A stretch of 64,000 nucleotides of DNA from Mycolicibacterium sp. MU0050 (GCF_963378085.1 NZ_OY726395.1:3658001-3722000); one strand, 5' to 3'; counted from the first letter of the stretch, positions 40,225 through 49,836 are shown. Notes: a model not told the origin generated them from the sequence alone. Numbers and translations: made by a program.

Positions 40225-41361
40225 CTAGCTCCCGACCGTCAGGCCGACCTTCTGGAACTCCTTGAGGTCGCAGTACCCGGCCTTGGCCATCGAACGCCGC
40301 AGGCCACCGACCAGATTCAACGAACCGAACGGGTCGTCGGACGGACCGCTGAGCACCTGATCCAACGACGGCCGCTCGCCGTGCGCGATCTGCAGCAGCG
40401 CGCCGCGCGGCAGCGACGGGTGCGCCGCGGCCGCCGGCCAGAACCAGCCGTCGCCCAGCGCCTCCGCGGCCTGGGCCAGCGGTGTTCCGAGCACCACGGC
40501 GTCCGCGCCGCAGGCGATCGCCTTGGCCAGCTCACCGGAGGTGTGGATGTCGCCGTCGGCCAGCACGTGCACGTACCGGCCGCCCGTCTCGTCGAGGTAC
40601 TCGCGGCGCGCGGCCGCGGCATCGGCGATCGCGGTGGCCATCGGCACGCTGATGCCGAGTACCTCGTCGCTCGTGGTGGCGCCGGCCGTCGACCCGTAGC
40701 CGACGATCACGCCGGCCGCGCCGGTGCGCATCAGGTGCAGGGCGGTGCGGTGATCGAGCACGCCGCCGGCGACGACGGGCACATCGAGTTCGGAGATGAA
40801 GGTCTTGAGGTTCAGCGGTTCACCGTTGGAGGCCACCCGCTCGGCGGAGACGATGGTGCCCTGGATGACCAGCAGGTCGATGCCGGCCGCGACCAGGGTC
40901 GGGGTCAGCGCCTGCGCGTTCTGCGGGCTCACCCGGACGGCGGTGGTCACGCCCGCGTCCCGCACCTTCGACACCGCGGCGCCCAGCAGGTCGAGGTCCA
41001 ACGGCGCCGCGTGCAGCTGCTGCAGCAGGCGCACGGCGGCGGTCGGCTCGGGCTCCTTGGCGGCGGCCTCGACCACCTGCGCGACCTTGGCCTCGACGTC
41101 GGCGTGCCGACCGATCAGGCCCTCACCGTTGATGACGCCCAATCCGCCGCGCCGGCCCAGCTCTATCGCGAACTCGACCGACACCAGCGCGTCGGTCGGA
41201 TGGCTGACCACCGGGATCTCGAACCGGTAGGCATCGAGCTGCCAGGCCGTCGACACGTCCTGGCTCGACCGGGTGCGCCGGGCGGGCACGATATTGATGT
41301 CGGCGAGTTCGTAGGTGCGCCGCGCGGTGCGGCCCATGCCGATTTCAACCAAGTCACGCAC
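40225..41361 (-). CDS. guaB3: GuaB3 family IMP dehydrogenase-related protein
   Basis: A 378-residue IMPDH/GMP-reductase-fold protein without CBS domains, the actinobacterial GuaB3 type. Seen: start VEIGMGRTARRTYELADINIVPARRTR, ELDVPVVAGGVLDHRTALHLMRTGAAGVIVGYG, and ACGADAVVLGTPLA. The active-site Cys loop of true IMPDH (GSICTTR) is not present in standard form, so the exact reaction is uncertain; a GMP reductase-like activity has been proposed for the family. It starts at GTG 41361 and lies 13 bp after guaB2, so they form an operon. Confidence 0.94.
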   Translation of the reverse strand: MRDLVEIGMGRTARRTYELADINIVPARRTRSSQDVSTAWQLDAYRFEIPVVSHPTDALVSVEFAIELGRRGGLGVINGEGLIGRHADVEAKVAQVVEAAAKEPEPTAAVRLLQQLHAAPLDLDLLGAAVSKVRDAGVTTAVRVSPQNAQALTPTLVAAGIDLLVIQGTIVSAERVASNGEPLNLKTFISELDVPVVAGGVLDHRTALHLMRTGAAGVIVGYGSTAGATTSDEVLGISVPMATAIADAAAARREYLDETGGRYVHVLADGDIHTSGELAKAIACGADAVVLGTPLAQAAEALGDGWFWPAAAAHPSLPRGALLQIAHGERPSLDQVLSGPSDDPFGSLNLVGGLRRSMAKAGYCDLKEFQKVGLTVGS

Positions 41362-41374
41362 TGATCAAATCCCC

Positions 41375-42979
<1,605 letters not shown>

Positions 42980-43064
42980 CTATCGGCTCACCGCGACGGC
43001 GCCGCCCGCCCCGCGGAGGCGGGTATCGCTGGCTTCGCCCAGCACGGCTGCGTAGGGTGGAGGC

Positions 43065-43469
43065 GTGCGCGACCATCTACCTCCGGGATTGCCGCCAGAC
43101 CCGTTCGCCGATGACCCCAGTGACCCCTCGGCCGCCTTGGACGACATCGAGCCGGGGCAGCCGCTGGACCCGCAGGAGCGGTCCGCGGTCGAGGCCGACC
43201 TCGCCGATCTCGCGGTCTACGAATCGCTGTTGGCGCACAAGGGATTCCGCGGGCTGGTGGTCTGCTGCGACGAGTGCCAGCAGGACCACTACCACGACTG
43301 GGACATGCTGCGCGCGAACCTGCTGCAGCTGCTCGTGGACGGCACCGTGCGCCCGCACGAGCCCGCCTACGACCCCGAACCCGACGCGTACGTCACCTGG
43401 GACTACTGCCGCGGCTACGCCGACGCCTCGCTGAACGAGGCCGCCTCGGAAAGCGACGGCTACCGCTAA
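43065..43469 (+). CDS. DUF5319 protein (Rv3412-like)
   Basis: A 134-residue, very acidic actinobacterial protein. It has CCDECQQDHYHDWDMLRANLLQLL near 68-90, with a CCxxC and His/Asp cluster that could bind a metal, and a WDYCRGYADA tail. It starts at GTG 43065. The convergent neighbour is rsdA and the divergent one guaB2, as in M. tuberculosis around Rv3412. Its function is unknown. The CCxxC plus HYH pattern suggests zinc, but this is inference. Confidence 0.88.
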   Translation: MRDHLPPGLPPDPFADDPSDPSAALDDIEPGQPLDPQERSAVEADLADLAVYESLLAHKGFRGLVVCCDECQQDHYHDWDMLRANLLQLLVDGTVRPHEPAYDPEPDAYVTWDYCRGYADASLNEAASESDGYR

Positions 43470-43496
43470 CCCCGCAGGTCCGCCCCGCCGGTCGGA

Positions 43497-44690
43497 CTAG
43501 CCGACTTCCCCGGTCGGCACGTCGGCGGCGGGCGTCGTCGTGACCGCTTCCTCCACCGCCTCGACGGGCTCCGGCTCGGTCGCCGGGGCCGGCACGGCCT
43601 CCTCCGGCCGAGAGCTCTCGATCACCACCGCACTCGTGGGCACCGTGGTCACCGCCGGCTCGGGGGCTTCGGCGACCGGCGGCGCCGACGGTGTCGTACT
43701 CGGAGCCGGAGTGCTGGTCGCCCGAGGCGCCGACGAAGGCGTGGGCGTGGGCGACGGAGCCGCCGAGCTGGTCGGCGCCGCGGGCTCCGTGGTGGGCTCG
43801 GCCCCCGGTTCGGTGGGCTCGGCCGACGGCCCGGTGGTGGGTTCCACCCCCGGCTCGGCCGGATCGGTCGTCGGCCCCGCGGGCTCGGTGGTGGGATCGG
43901 CCGGCCCGGTCGTGGGCTCGGTGGTCTCCCCCGGGACGACGGTGGTCTCCTCGTCCTCGGCCGGCACGGTGCCCGGGTCCGACGGCGCCGTCGTCGTCGG
44001 CGCAACGGGGGCCGGCAGCTCCAGCAGCGTGACGCCCGGCGGCGGAGGCACCGCGGGCGCGCCCGGGGTGACGGGCGGCAACGTGGCCTGTGGATCGCGG
44101 GTGCCGACCTTGACGCTCAGCTCGTTCCACTGCTGGATCAGGTCGGCCTTGTGTTCGACGTCGCCGACGGTCTGCACCGACGTGCTCACCTGTTCGAGCT
44201 TGGCCTGGGCCTGTTCCCAGTCGCCGCGCTCGATCAATTGCTGCACTTCGGCCATCTCCGTCTGGGCCGCCAGGGTCACCCGGTCGTCACGCACCGACGG
44301 CGACTCGCCGAACAGCGCGGTGCGCAGCCCGTACATCGAATCACCCGGCTGCGCGCCACCGACCAGCGCGCCGAAGCCGCCGATGGCCAGCACGCCGGCG
44401 GCCAGCGAGGCGACCACGGTCAGCGCGCGCCGCGGCCGCGGCTTCGGGGTCTGGGCGGCCAGCCCGTCCTGGATCGCGACGGCGGCCTCGTCCTCGGTGA
44501 TGAACCGACGGACCGAGGGTCCGCGCACACCGTCGCGCCAGTCCTCGAGCAGAGCGAACAGTTCGGCGTCGGCACGGTCGGCCGGACGCACCCGACGCTG
44601 TCCGGCCAGCGCGTCGAGCAACTGATCGGTGCGAGCGATGTCGTCGAGGGATTCGGGTCCCTGACCGGAGCCGGGGCGGAAGTCAGGCAT
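43497..44690 (-). CDS. rsdA: Anti-sigma-D factor RsdA
   Basis: A membrane anti-sigma factor for SigD, 397 residues. The cytoplasmic sigma-binding part covers about 1-88 (DDIARTDQLLDAL, FALLEDWRDGVRG), one TM helix about 89-112, and then an extracellular region with a coiled-coil-like helix pair (about 125-195). The last 180 residues are Pro/Thr/Glu-rich low-complexity repeats (TTEPxxPTTDP-like), longer than I recall for M. tuberculosis RsdA. SigD release is through degradation of RsdA by ClpP-type proteases. The gene overlaps sigD by 8 bp. Confidence 0.93.
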   Translation of the reverse strand: MPDFRPGSGQGPESLDDIARTDQLLDALAGQRRVRPADRADAELFALLEDWRDGVRGPSVRRFITEDEAAVAIQDGLAAQTPKPRPRRALTVVASLAAGVLAIGGFGALVGGAQPGDSMYGLRTALFGESPSVRDDRVTLAAQTEMAEVQQLIERGDWEQAQAKLEQVSTSVQTVGDVEHKADLIQQWNELSVKVGTRDPQATLPPVTPGAPAVPPPPGVTLLELPAPVAPTTTAPSDPGTVPAEDEETTVVPGETTEPTTGPADPTTEPAGPTTDPAEPGVEPTTGPSAEPTEPGAEPTTEPAAPTSSAAPSPTPTPSSAPRATSTPAPSTTPSAPPVAEAPEPAVTTVPTSAVVIESSRPEEAVPAPATEPEPVEAVEEAVTTTPAADVPTGEVG

Positions 44691-45261
44691 AGTCGTACCC
44701 CGACGTCGTGATCTGCGTCTTCAGCTTGGCCAGCGCGCGATGCTGGGCGACCCGGACCGCGCCGGCGGTGCTGCCCACCGCCGCGGCGGTCTCCTCGGCG
44801 GACATGCCGACCACCACCCGCAGGATCAGGATCTCGCGCTGCTTCTCGGGCAGCACCTTCAGCAGTTCCTCCATCCGGGCGGCCGAGTCGGCGTTGATCG
44901 CCTGCTGCTCGGGCCCCATGTCCGGGGAGTAACGCTCGGGTACCGACTCGGTGGGCTCCGCACGGTTGCGACCCGCCGCGCGGTGCGCGTCGGCCACCTT
45001 GTGCGCTGCGATGCCGTACACAAAGGCCAGGAACGGTCGTCCCTGATCCTTGTAGCGCGGCAGCGCCAGCATGGCGGCCATGCACACCTCCTGTGCGACG
45101 TCGTCAGCTGAGAGACCGCTGCGCTCCGCGGTTCCCACGCGAGCCCGGCAATACCGGACCACGATGGGGCGGATGGTCTCCAGCACTTCCCGGAGCGCAT
45201 CACGGTCGCCGGCCACCGCTTCAGCAACGACGGCGTCGAGACGTTCTCCTGGAATTGTCAT
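44683..45261 (-). CDS. sigD: ECF RNA polymerase sigma factor SigD
   Basis: A 192-residue group IV sigma factor. Region 2 (about 20-85: EVLETIRPIVVRYCRARVG, DDVAQEVCMAAMLALPRY, FLAFVYGIAAHKVADAHR) and region 4 (about 130-180: LPEKQREILILRVVVGMSAEETAAAVGSTAGAVRVAQHRALAKL) are complete. ATG 45261 was chosen; an in-frame TTG 18 bp upstream would add six residues. It is followed, overlapping by 8 bp, by its anti-sigma gene. In mycobacteria SigD acts in stationary-phase and ribosome/chaperone-related expression. Confidence 0.95.
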   Translation of the reverse strand: MTIPGERLDAVVAEAVAGDRDALREVLETIRPIVVRYCRARVGTAERSGLSADDVAQEVCMAAMLALPRYKDQGRPFLAFVYGIAAHKVADAHRAAGRNRAEPTESVPERYSPDMGPEQQAINADSAARMEELLKVLPEKQREILILRVVVGMSAEETAAAVGSTAGAVRVAQHRALAKLKTQITTSGYDYA

Positions 45262-45350
45262 CGACGGCGATATCTCCAACGTTACGGCCGGACAGATCCC
45301 GGCGGCGCGGCACAGCTAAACAATAACGGCCCGGTGGGACCGCCCCACGG

Positions 45351-46163
45351 TCAACGCGCGCACCATGCGCCTCCGCGCTGCCCGACGACTTCGGCGGCGG
45401 TATCCCTGATCAGCCGAATCTGCTCCACCGTATGTACCTCGCTGCCGATCCCCAAAAGCAGGCTCGCGACCGCCCACCGCAACGGGACCAAACCGTGTCG
45501 TTCGGTGCGGGCCAGCAGGTCGTCGGTCAGCGTCGTGGCCTCGGGGATGCGCCCGGCGCAGCACAGCGCCGCGGCCAGCACCACGTCGCTCTTGACGCGA
45601 TGCCGCACCGAGGCCGGGCCGTCGGCGGCCAATGTCACCCCGCAGCGGGCGTGCTGCAGCGCCGCGTCGGGACGGCCCTGCGCCATCGCCAACTCGGCGC
45701 TGACCCATTCGATGCGCACCGCGTGCCGGTCGACGGGCGCCCCGGGCGCCTGTTCGGACCGGGCCCGGTCCAGCAGCCGGGCGGCGGCGGCGAATCGGCC
45801 GACGCCCAACGCGTCGGCCGCGAGCCCGACCAGCGCGTCCGTCCGTGCCGCCGGGTCGTCGCCGGCCAGCAGGAGCGCCCGGCCGTCCCAACCGCGGGCG
45901 AGCCGATGCCACCCGAGCTGGCGCAGCAGGGAGCCCTCGGTGCTGTGCGCCAGGGAGGCCGGCGGGCCGCCGGGCAGCTCGCGGCGCAGGGCGGCCAACT
46001 CGGTGCGTGCCGCGGCGTAGCGCCCCTGTCCGCCCAGTGCCACGGCGCGCAGCCAACGCTCTGCGGAGCTCTGGGCCGGCGGCAGTGGGTATCGCCCGGG
46101 GGTGTCGCCGAAAGCCGCGGCCCACAGCGGACCGGAGGTGGGGAGGGGAAATGCGTGCGACAT
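45351..46163 (-). CDS. TPR-like hypothetical protein (Rv3415c-like)
   Basis: A 270-residue, Ala/Leu/Arg-rich helical protein. Successive helix pairs such as ALVGLAADALGVGRFAAAARLLDRARSE and WVSAELAMAQGRPDAALQHARCGV have the spacing of tetratricopeptide-like repeats, so it is probably a scaffold. No catalytic motif was seen. It lies between sigD and whiB3 and is divergent from whiB3, like Rv3415c. ATG 46163 was preferred; an in-frame start 18 bp upstream is possible. Confidence 0.8.
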   Translation of the reverse strand: MSHAFPLPTSGPLWAAAFGDTPGRYPLPPAQSSAERWLRAVALGGQGRYAAARTELAALRRELPGGPPASLAHSTEGSLLRQLGWHRLARGWDGRALLLAGDDPAARTDALVGLAADALGVGRFAAAARLLDRARSEQAPGAPVDRHAVRIEWVSAELAMAQGRPDAALQHARCGVTLAADGPASVRHRVKSDVVLAAALCCAGRIPEATTLTDDLLARTERHGLVPLRWAVASLLLGIGSEVHTVEQIRLIRDTAAEVVGQRGGAWCAR

Positions 46164-46524
46164 CGCCGCGGACGCTATCAATTCACAAGTTAACAGTTGG
46201 CGCCCGCCACGTTACGAACATATAAATTGCCCCCGCCTCACAGGTGGACGAGTTTGCCCGTGAGGTGACGGCGACGTGCGGAAATTCAAGATCACCGTGA
46301 TTCGTCCGCATTCGACGGACACCGCTTGGTAACCGAACCGCACTAAAGGATGAACATGAAGTAAATTCTTACGCTGCGGTTATGCCCCTTACCACAGCCA
46401 CCGCCTATTGACTCCCTTTCCAAGGGACCCATATTTTGTGAGGGCACTCGAGTTGTCATCGGCGACAGCACTCGGACTTCACCTTCCTTTGCCACAAAGG
46501 AACTCGGCGACAAGGGGTTCTCCA
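46164..46524 (+). promoter_or_regulatory. Long, AT-richer whiB3 leader/promoter region
   Basis: This 361-bp gap is clearly lower in GC than its surroundings and has no convincing ORF. Dyads seen are CCTCAC/GTGAGG (about 46235-46265) and a perfect 8-bp hairpin TTCCTTTG-CCA-CAAAGGAA at 46484-46502, 22 nt before the whiB3 ATG. TTGACT at about 46410 and CATATTTTGT near 46430 are promoter-like but unproven. A long regulated whiB3 5' leader is likely. Confidence 0.55.
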
Positions 46525-46815
46525 ATGCCACAGCCGCAGCAACTTCCCGGGCCCAACGCCGATATCTGGGATTGGCAAATGCACGGTTTGTGCCGGGGTG
46601 TCGACTCCTCGGTGTTCTTCCACCCGGACGGTGAGCGCGGCCGGGCGCGCGCGCAGCGCGAGATGCGCGCCAAGGAAATGTGCCGCGCGTGCCCGGTGAT
46701 CGCGCAGTGCCGCTCCCACGCCCTGGCCGTCGGCGAGCCCTACGGGATCTGGGGCGGCTTGTCGGAGGCCGAGCGCGAGTTGTTGCTCAAGCGCGGGATC
46801 CGTCGCAGCGCCTGA
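46525..46815 (+). CDS. whiB3: Redox-sensing transcriptional regulator WhiB3
   Basis: A 96-residue Wbl protein. Four cysteines at 23, 53, 56 and 62 (C...CxxC...C) would hold a [4Fe-4S] cluster sensitive to NO and O2. The GIWGG turn (75-79) and a basic C-terminal KRGIRRSA segment for DNA contact are present. The start MPQPQQLPGPNADIWDW and the Cys positions match M. tuberculosis WhiB3, which works with SigA and controls redox and lipid metabolism. AAGGGG lies about 8 nt before the ATG. Its last 76 bp overlap the convergent DUF4349 gene. Confidence 0.95.
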   Translation: MPQPQQLPGPNADIWDWQMHGLCRGVDSSVFFHPDGERGRARAQREMRAKEMCRACPVIAQCRSHALAVGEPYGIWGGLSEAERELLLKRGIRRSA

Positions 46816-47639
46816 ACCAGCCCAACACCCACCGCCGCGACCACCGCCAGCGCCGCCAACCACGGCAGCAGGTAGCCGAAGAGCAGGAACAGGTCCCCGG
46901 CGGCCTCCGTCAGGTTGTCCCAGCCCCGCTTGACCTGCCCGAAGAAACCCTCGTAGCGCTGCGGTGCCGGCCCACCCACCTGCTCGGCGGTGAAGGTGAC
47001 TGCCACGGTGCTGTAGGCGATTCGATCCCCGAGCGCCGTGCGCTGGGCGCGCAGGCTGTCGAGTTCGGCCTGGCGCTCCGAGAGCGCGTCCTCGGCGCTG
47101 ATCAGCGCTTCGGGATCGCGCGCATCGCGCATGATCGACAGCAGGCGCTCCACCGAGGTCTGCAGCGCGGTGATCCTCGCGTCGAGGTCGACGCGCTGCG
47201 CGGTCACATCCTCGACGCGGGTGTCCAGGTTCTGCACGAATCCGAGCGTCTCGAGTTCCTCGAGCACGTCGTCGAGACGGTCGGCCGGCACCCGCAGCGT
47301 CACCGTCGACTGCGCCCGCCCGGCGCCGGAACCGGCGTCGTCGGTGCGGTTGTCGACCCGACCGTCGGCCTCGGTCGCGATGTCGGCGGCCCGATCCGCG
47401 GCGTCGGTGGTGTCGGTGACCGTGACCCGCATCGTGGCCGTCTTGACCACATCGCGGTGGGCCTCCGGCGCCACCGAGGCGGGCCCGCTCTTCTCCGGCA
47501 GCACCGGCGCCGCGGGGGCCTCGGCCATGTCCGCCGCGTCCGGGGCGGTGCCCCGCAAGGCGCCCTGCCCCGCGCACCCCGTCAGGGCGACGATCGCGGC
47601 CAGTCCCAGTACCAACACCGACAGCCAACGAGGGGTCAT
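46740..47639 (-). CDS. DUF4349 lipoprotein
   Basis: A 299-residue lipoprotein with a signal peptide ending VALTGC (C22). It has the DUF4349 core (about 65-250): VVKTATMRVTVTDT, VTLRVPADRLDDVLEELETLG, and a coiled coil (about 165-205, VDLDARITALQTSVERLL). A C-terminal TM helix (about 250-280) follows, then RRIPRLSNNSR. The family function is unknown; envelope sensing has been suggested. The 3' end runs 76 bp into the opposite-strand whiB3 gene; this overlap codes for its last 25 residues. Confidence 0.88.
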   Translation of the reverse strand: MTPRWLSVLVLGLAAIVALTGCAGQGALRGTAPDAADMAEAPAAPVLPEKSGPASVAPEAHRDVVKTATMRVTVTDTTDAADRAADIATEADGRVDNRTDDAGSGAGRAQSTVTLRVPADRLDDVLEELETLGFVQNLDTRVEDVTAQRVDLDARITALQTSVERLLSIMRDARDPEALISAEDALSERQAELDSLRAQRTALGDRIAYSTVAVTFTAEQVGGPAPQRYEGFFGQVKRGWDNLTEAAGDLFLLFGYLLPWLAALAVVAAVGVGLVQALRRIPRLSNNSRSASDKPPQIP

Positions 47640-47775
47640 GCGACAACGCTAGATCACCCTCGGGGTGCCGCACCGCGGAAATTCGGTTGGCGACGCCCGA
47701 TTCGGGCGCCGAGATCCGCGTGCGAGACTGAGCCGGACCACCACACAGCCGATCCATCCTGGGAGGAGTCGCGCA

Positions 47776-48534
47776 ATGACCGATCTGTCCGGCGTCACGG
47801 CCGTGGTCACCGGAGGGAACTCCGGGATCGGCCGCGCCATGGCCGTCGGCATCGCCAAAGCAGGTGGCGCGGTGTCGATCTGGTCGCGCAACGCGGATCG
47901 CAACGCCGAGGTGGTGGACGAACTACGCGCCCTGGGCGCGACGGCGATGGCCGTGTCGTGCGATGTCGCCGACGAGGCCGCGGTCGCCGACGCAATGCAA
48001 CAAACCGTCACCGAGTTGGGCCCCCTCGGATGTTTCGTGGCCAACGCCGGGACCGTCGCACCGGCCAGTCAGGTCGTCGACACCACCTTGGAGTCGTGGC
48101 GCGCAATCGTGCGCACGAACCTCGACGGCGCCTTCCTGTGCACCCGCGAGGCCGCCCGACGTTTCGTCGAGCAGGGCAACGGAGGCTCCATCATCGTGGT
48201 GTCCTCGACCTCCAGCCGCTACGGGGCCGCCGGTCTGGCCTCCTACGCGTCCAGCAAGACCGCCCTGCTCGGGCTGTCCCGAACCTTGGCGGTGGAATTG
48301 GCTCGGCACCGGGTGCGCTGCAACACGCTGATCCCGGGGTGGACGCGGACCGGCATCACGACCCATCTGCAAGAGGACGACAGGTTCATGGCGGCCACCA
48401 CCGCGCGCACGCCCGTGCGGCGTTGGGCCGACCCCGACGAGTATCAGGAAATCGCGGCGTTCCTCGCCGATCCCAAGTTGACGTTCCACACCGGCAACGA
48501 AGTGGTGGTCGACGGCGGTTACACCGTCTTCTGA
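47776..48534 (+). CDS. Short-chain dehydrogenase/reductase
   Basis: A 252-residue classical SDR. The cofactor motif TGGNSGIG is at 12-19, NAG at 90-92, catalytic S143/S144, Y157 and K161 (YASSK), and the C-terminal GNEVVVDGGYTVF. SRN after beta-2 suggests NADP preference. GGGAGGAG lies 7 nt before ATG 47776. It is convergent with aroG. The substrate is unknown; such proteins reduce 3-oxoacyl or polyol/steroid substrates. Confidence 0.9.
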   Translation: MTDLSGVTAVVTGGNSGIGRAMAVGIAKAGGAVSIWSRNADRNAEVVDELRALGATAMAVSCDVADEAAVADAMQQTVTELGPLGCFVANAGTVAPASQVVDTTLESWRAIVRTNLDGAFLCTREAARRFVEQGNGGSIIVVSSTSSRYGAAGLASYASSKTALLGLSRTLAVELARHRVRCNTLIPGWTRTGITTHLQEDDRFMAATTARTPVRRWADPDEYQEIAAFLADPKLTFHTGNEVVVDGGYTVF

Positions 48535-48563
48535 GCCGGCCACCAACCTCGGCTGACCTGCGG

Positions 48564-49613
48564 CTACCTCGCCAGTTCCCGCAGCACCGAATCCGTTGCG
48601 GCCCAATCCATGCACTTATCGGTCACCGACTGCCCGTAGGTCAGCGGCTGAGCCTCGGGCGCCTGGGCCCCACCGACCAGGAAGCTCTCCAACATCACGC
48701 CGCTGATCGGGAGCCCATCGCGCACCAGCTGGGCGACCTCGGTCGCCACGCCGGCCTGCCGGAGGTGGTCCTTGCCGGAATTCGCGTGGCTGCAATCGAT
48801 CACGACCCGCCCGGGCAAGCCCGCCGCCTCCAGCCGAGCCACCGTTTCGGTGACCGCGGCGGCGTCGCAGTTGGGTCCACCGGTACCGCCGCGCAGGATC
48901 ACGTGGCAGTCCTCGTTGCCCTCGGTGGTCACCACCGCGCCCCGCCCCAGGTCGTCCATGCCGAAGAAAACGTGGGAGGCCCCGGCGGCCTTCGCGCCGT
49001 CGACGGCGACCTGGATGTTGCCGTCGGTGCCGTTCTTGAACCCGACCGGCATCGACAACCCGGACGCCAGCTGCCGGTGCACCTGGGATTCGGTGGTGCG
49101 GGCGCCGATCGCCCCCCACGCGACCGCGTCGGCGATGTACTGCGGGCTGGTCGGCTCCAGGAACTCGCAGCCCACCGGCAGCCCGATGTCGATGACATCG
49201 AGCAGCAGCTGACGGGCGACGCGCAGGCCGCGGGCGACGTCGAACGTGCCGTCCATGCCCGGGTCGTTGATCAGGCCCTTCCAGCCGACGGTGGTGCGCG
49301 GCTTCTCGAAGTACACCCGCATCACGATCTTGAGTCGGTCACCGAGTTCGGCGGCGATCTTGGCGAGGCGGCTGGCGTACTCCAGCGCGGCCGCCGGATC
49401 GTGCACCGAACACGGGCCCACCACCACCAGCAGCCGGTCGTCGCGGCCGGCCAGGATGTCGGCGACCTCGTCGCGGTCGCGGGCCACCCGTTCCGCGCGG
49501 CGGGCACCCAGCGGAAGCTCGGTGAGCACCTCATGGGGGCTGGGGATCGCGCTGAAACTCCGGACCCGCCGGTCGGATGTCACCGGTGCGGAGACGGTCT
49601 GCGCCACGTTCAT
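48564..49613 (-). CDS. aroG: Class I (AroAI-alpha type) DAHP synthase
   Basis: 3-deoxy-D-arabino-heptulosonate-7-phosphate synthase, the first step of aromatic amino-acid synthesis from PEP and erythrose-4-phosphate. 349 residues of the E. coli AroF/G/H type: VVGPCSVHDP, MRVYFEKPRTTVGWKGLINDP, GARTTESQVHRQLASGLSMPVGFKNGT, and VIDCSHANSGKD are all intact. Mycobacteria usually rely on a type II DAHP synthase (also called AroG, Rv2178c), so this is an additional, unrelated-sequence type. The start is ATG 49613. A leader with aromatic codons and stems precedes it. Confidence 0.94.
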   Translation of the reverse strand: MNVAQTVSAPVTSDRRVRSFSAIPSPHEVLTELPLGARRAERVARDRDEVADILAGRDDRLLVVVGPCSVHDPAAALEYASRLAKIAAELGDRLKIVMRVYFEKPRTTVGWKGLINDPGMDGTFDVARGLRVARQLLLDVIDIGLPVGCEFLEPTSPQYIADAVAWGAIGARTTESQVHRQLASGLSMPVGFKNGTDGNIQVAVDGAKAAGASHVFFGMDDLGRGAVVTTEGNEDCHVILRGGTGGPNCDAAAVTETVARLEAAGLPGRVVIDCSHANSGKDHLRQAGVATEVAQLVRDGLPISGVMLESFLVGGAQAPEAQPLTYGQSVTDKCMDWAATDSVLRELAR

Positions 49614-49638
49614 CTTCTTCTGAGTGCCTTCCTGATAT

Positions 49639-49774
49639 GGGGCACCTGCGAAATCCCGGCGCCCCTTCAATGACGAAAGGCAGCAACCTGATGGTCACTG
49701 CCTGGGCTCCGGGTGGATGCGTGCTTAGTGCTGCGCTTTATCGGCTCCGCCCGGAGCCTGCATAAAGCGCCAAT
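49639..49774 (-). terminator. Attenuator-like stems in the aroG leader
   Basis: On the gene strand I see four features in order. (1) GCGCTTTAT pairs with ATAAAGCGC and encloses GGCTCC/GGAGCC (49769-49732). (2) A downstream CCCGGAGCC (49713-49705) can pair perfectly, 9 bp, with the earlier GGCTCCGGG. (3) GGCAGTGACC-ATCA-GGTTGCTGCC (49702-49679) is a 10-bp stem with two G-U pairs, followed by TTTCGT, like a weak intrinsic terminator. (4) GGGGCGCC/GGTGCCCC (49665-49639) lies before the ribosome-binding site. Competing pairings imply a switch; the logic needs folding. Confidence 0.6.
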
Positions 49775-49799
49775 AGCTGGCACACACGCCGATGTTCAC
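49725..49799 (-). CDS. Aromatic leader peptide (SYWRF) of aroG
   Basis: A 24-codon ORF on the aroG strand, GTG 49799 to TAA 49725. Residues 8-12 are SYWRF, so Tyr, Trp and Phe codons fall within four consecutive positions, right where the first RNA stem begins (GCGCTTTAT overlaps the Arg-Phe-Met codons). GTG 49787 is an alternative start. TATAAC at 49814-49809 lies 9 nt upstream, leaving almost no untranslated leader. This is what is expected of a ribosome-mediated attenuator of aromatic amino-acid synthesis. An aroF leader peptide of this kind is known in Corynebacterium glutamicum. Confidence 0.6.
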   Translation of the reverse strand: MNIGVCASYWRFMQAPGGADKAQH

Positions 49800-49808
49800 G
49801 CCGACCAG

Positions 49809-49836
49809 GTTATACCGCGGCCCCTCCGCCGTCCAA
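49809..49836 (-). promoter_or_regulatory. Promoter of the aroG leader
   Basis: Reverse strand TTGGAC (49836-49831), 16-bp spacer, TATAAC (49814-49809), resembling a SigA-type promoter. The predicted transcription start (about 49802) is within a few bases of the leader GTG. The remaining gap, 49837-49984, shows no ORF I can support. Confidence 0.5.

Noticed and set aside
46680..49673. 997-codon plus frame across DUF4349, SDR and aroG
   Set aside because: Antisense/out-of-frame shadow over three well-identified genes.
49691..49765. Plus-strand ORF through the aroG leader (MVTAWAPGG start)
   Set aside because: Mirror of the palindromic attenuator; no promoter or gene follows on that strand.
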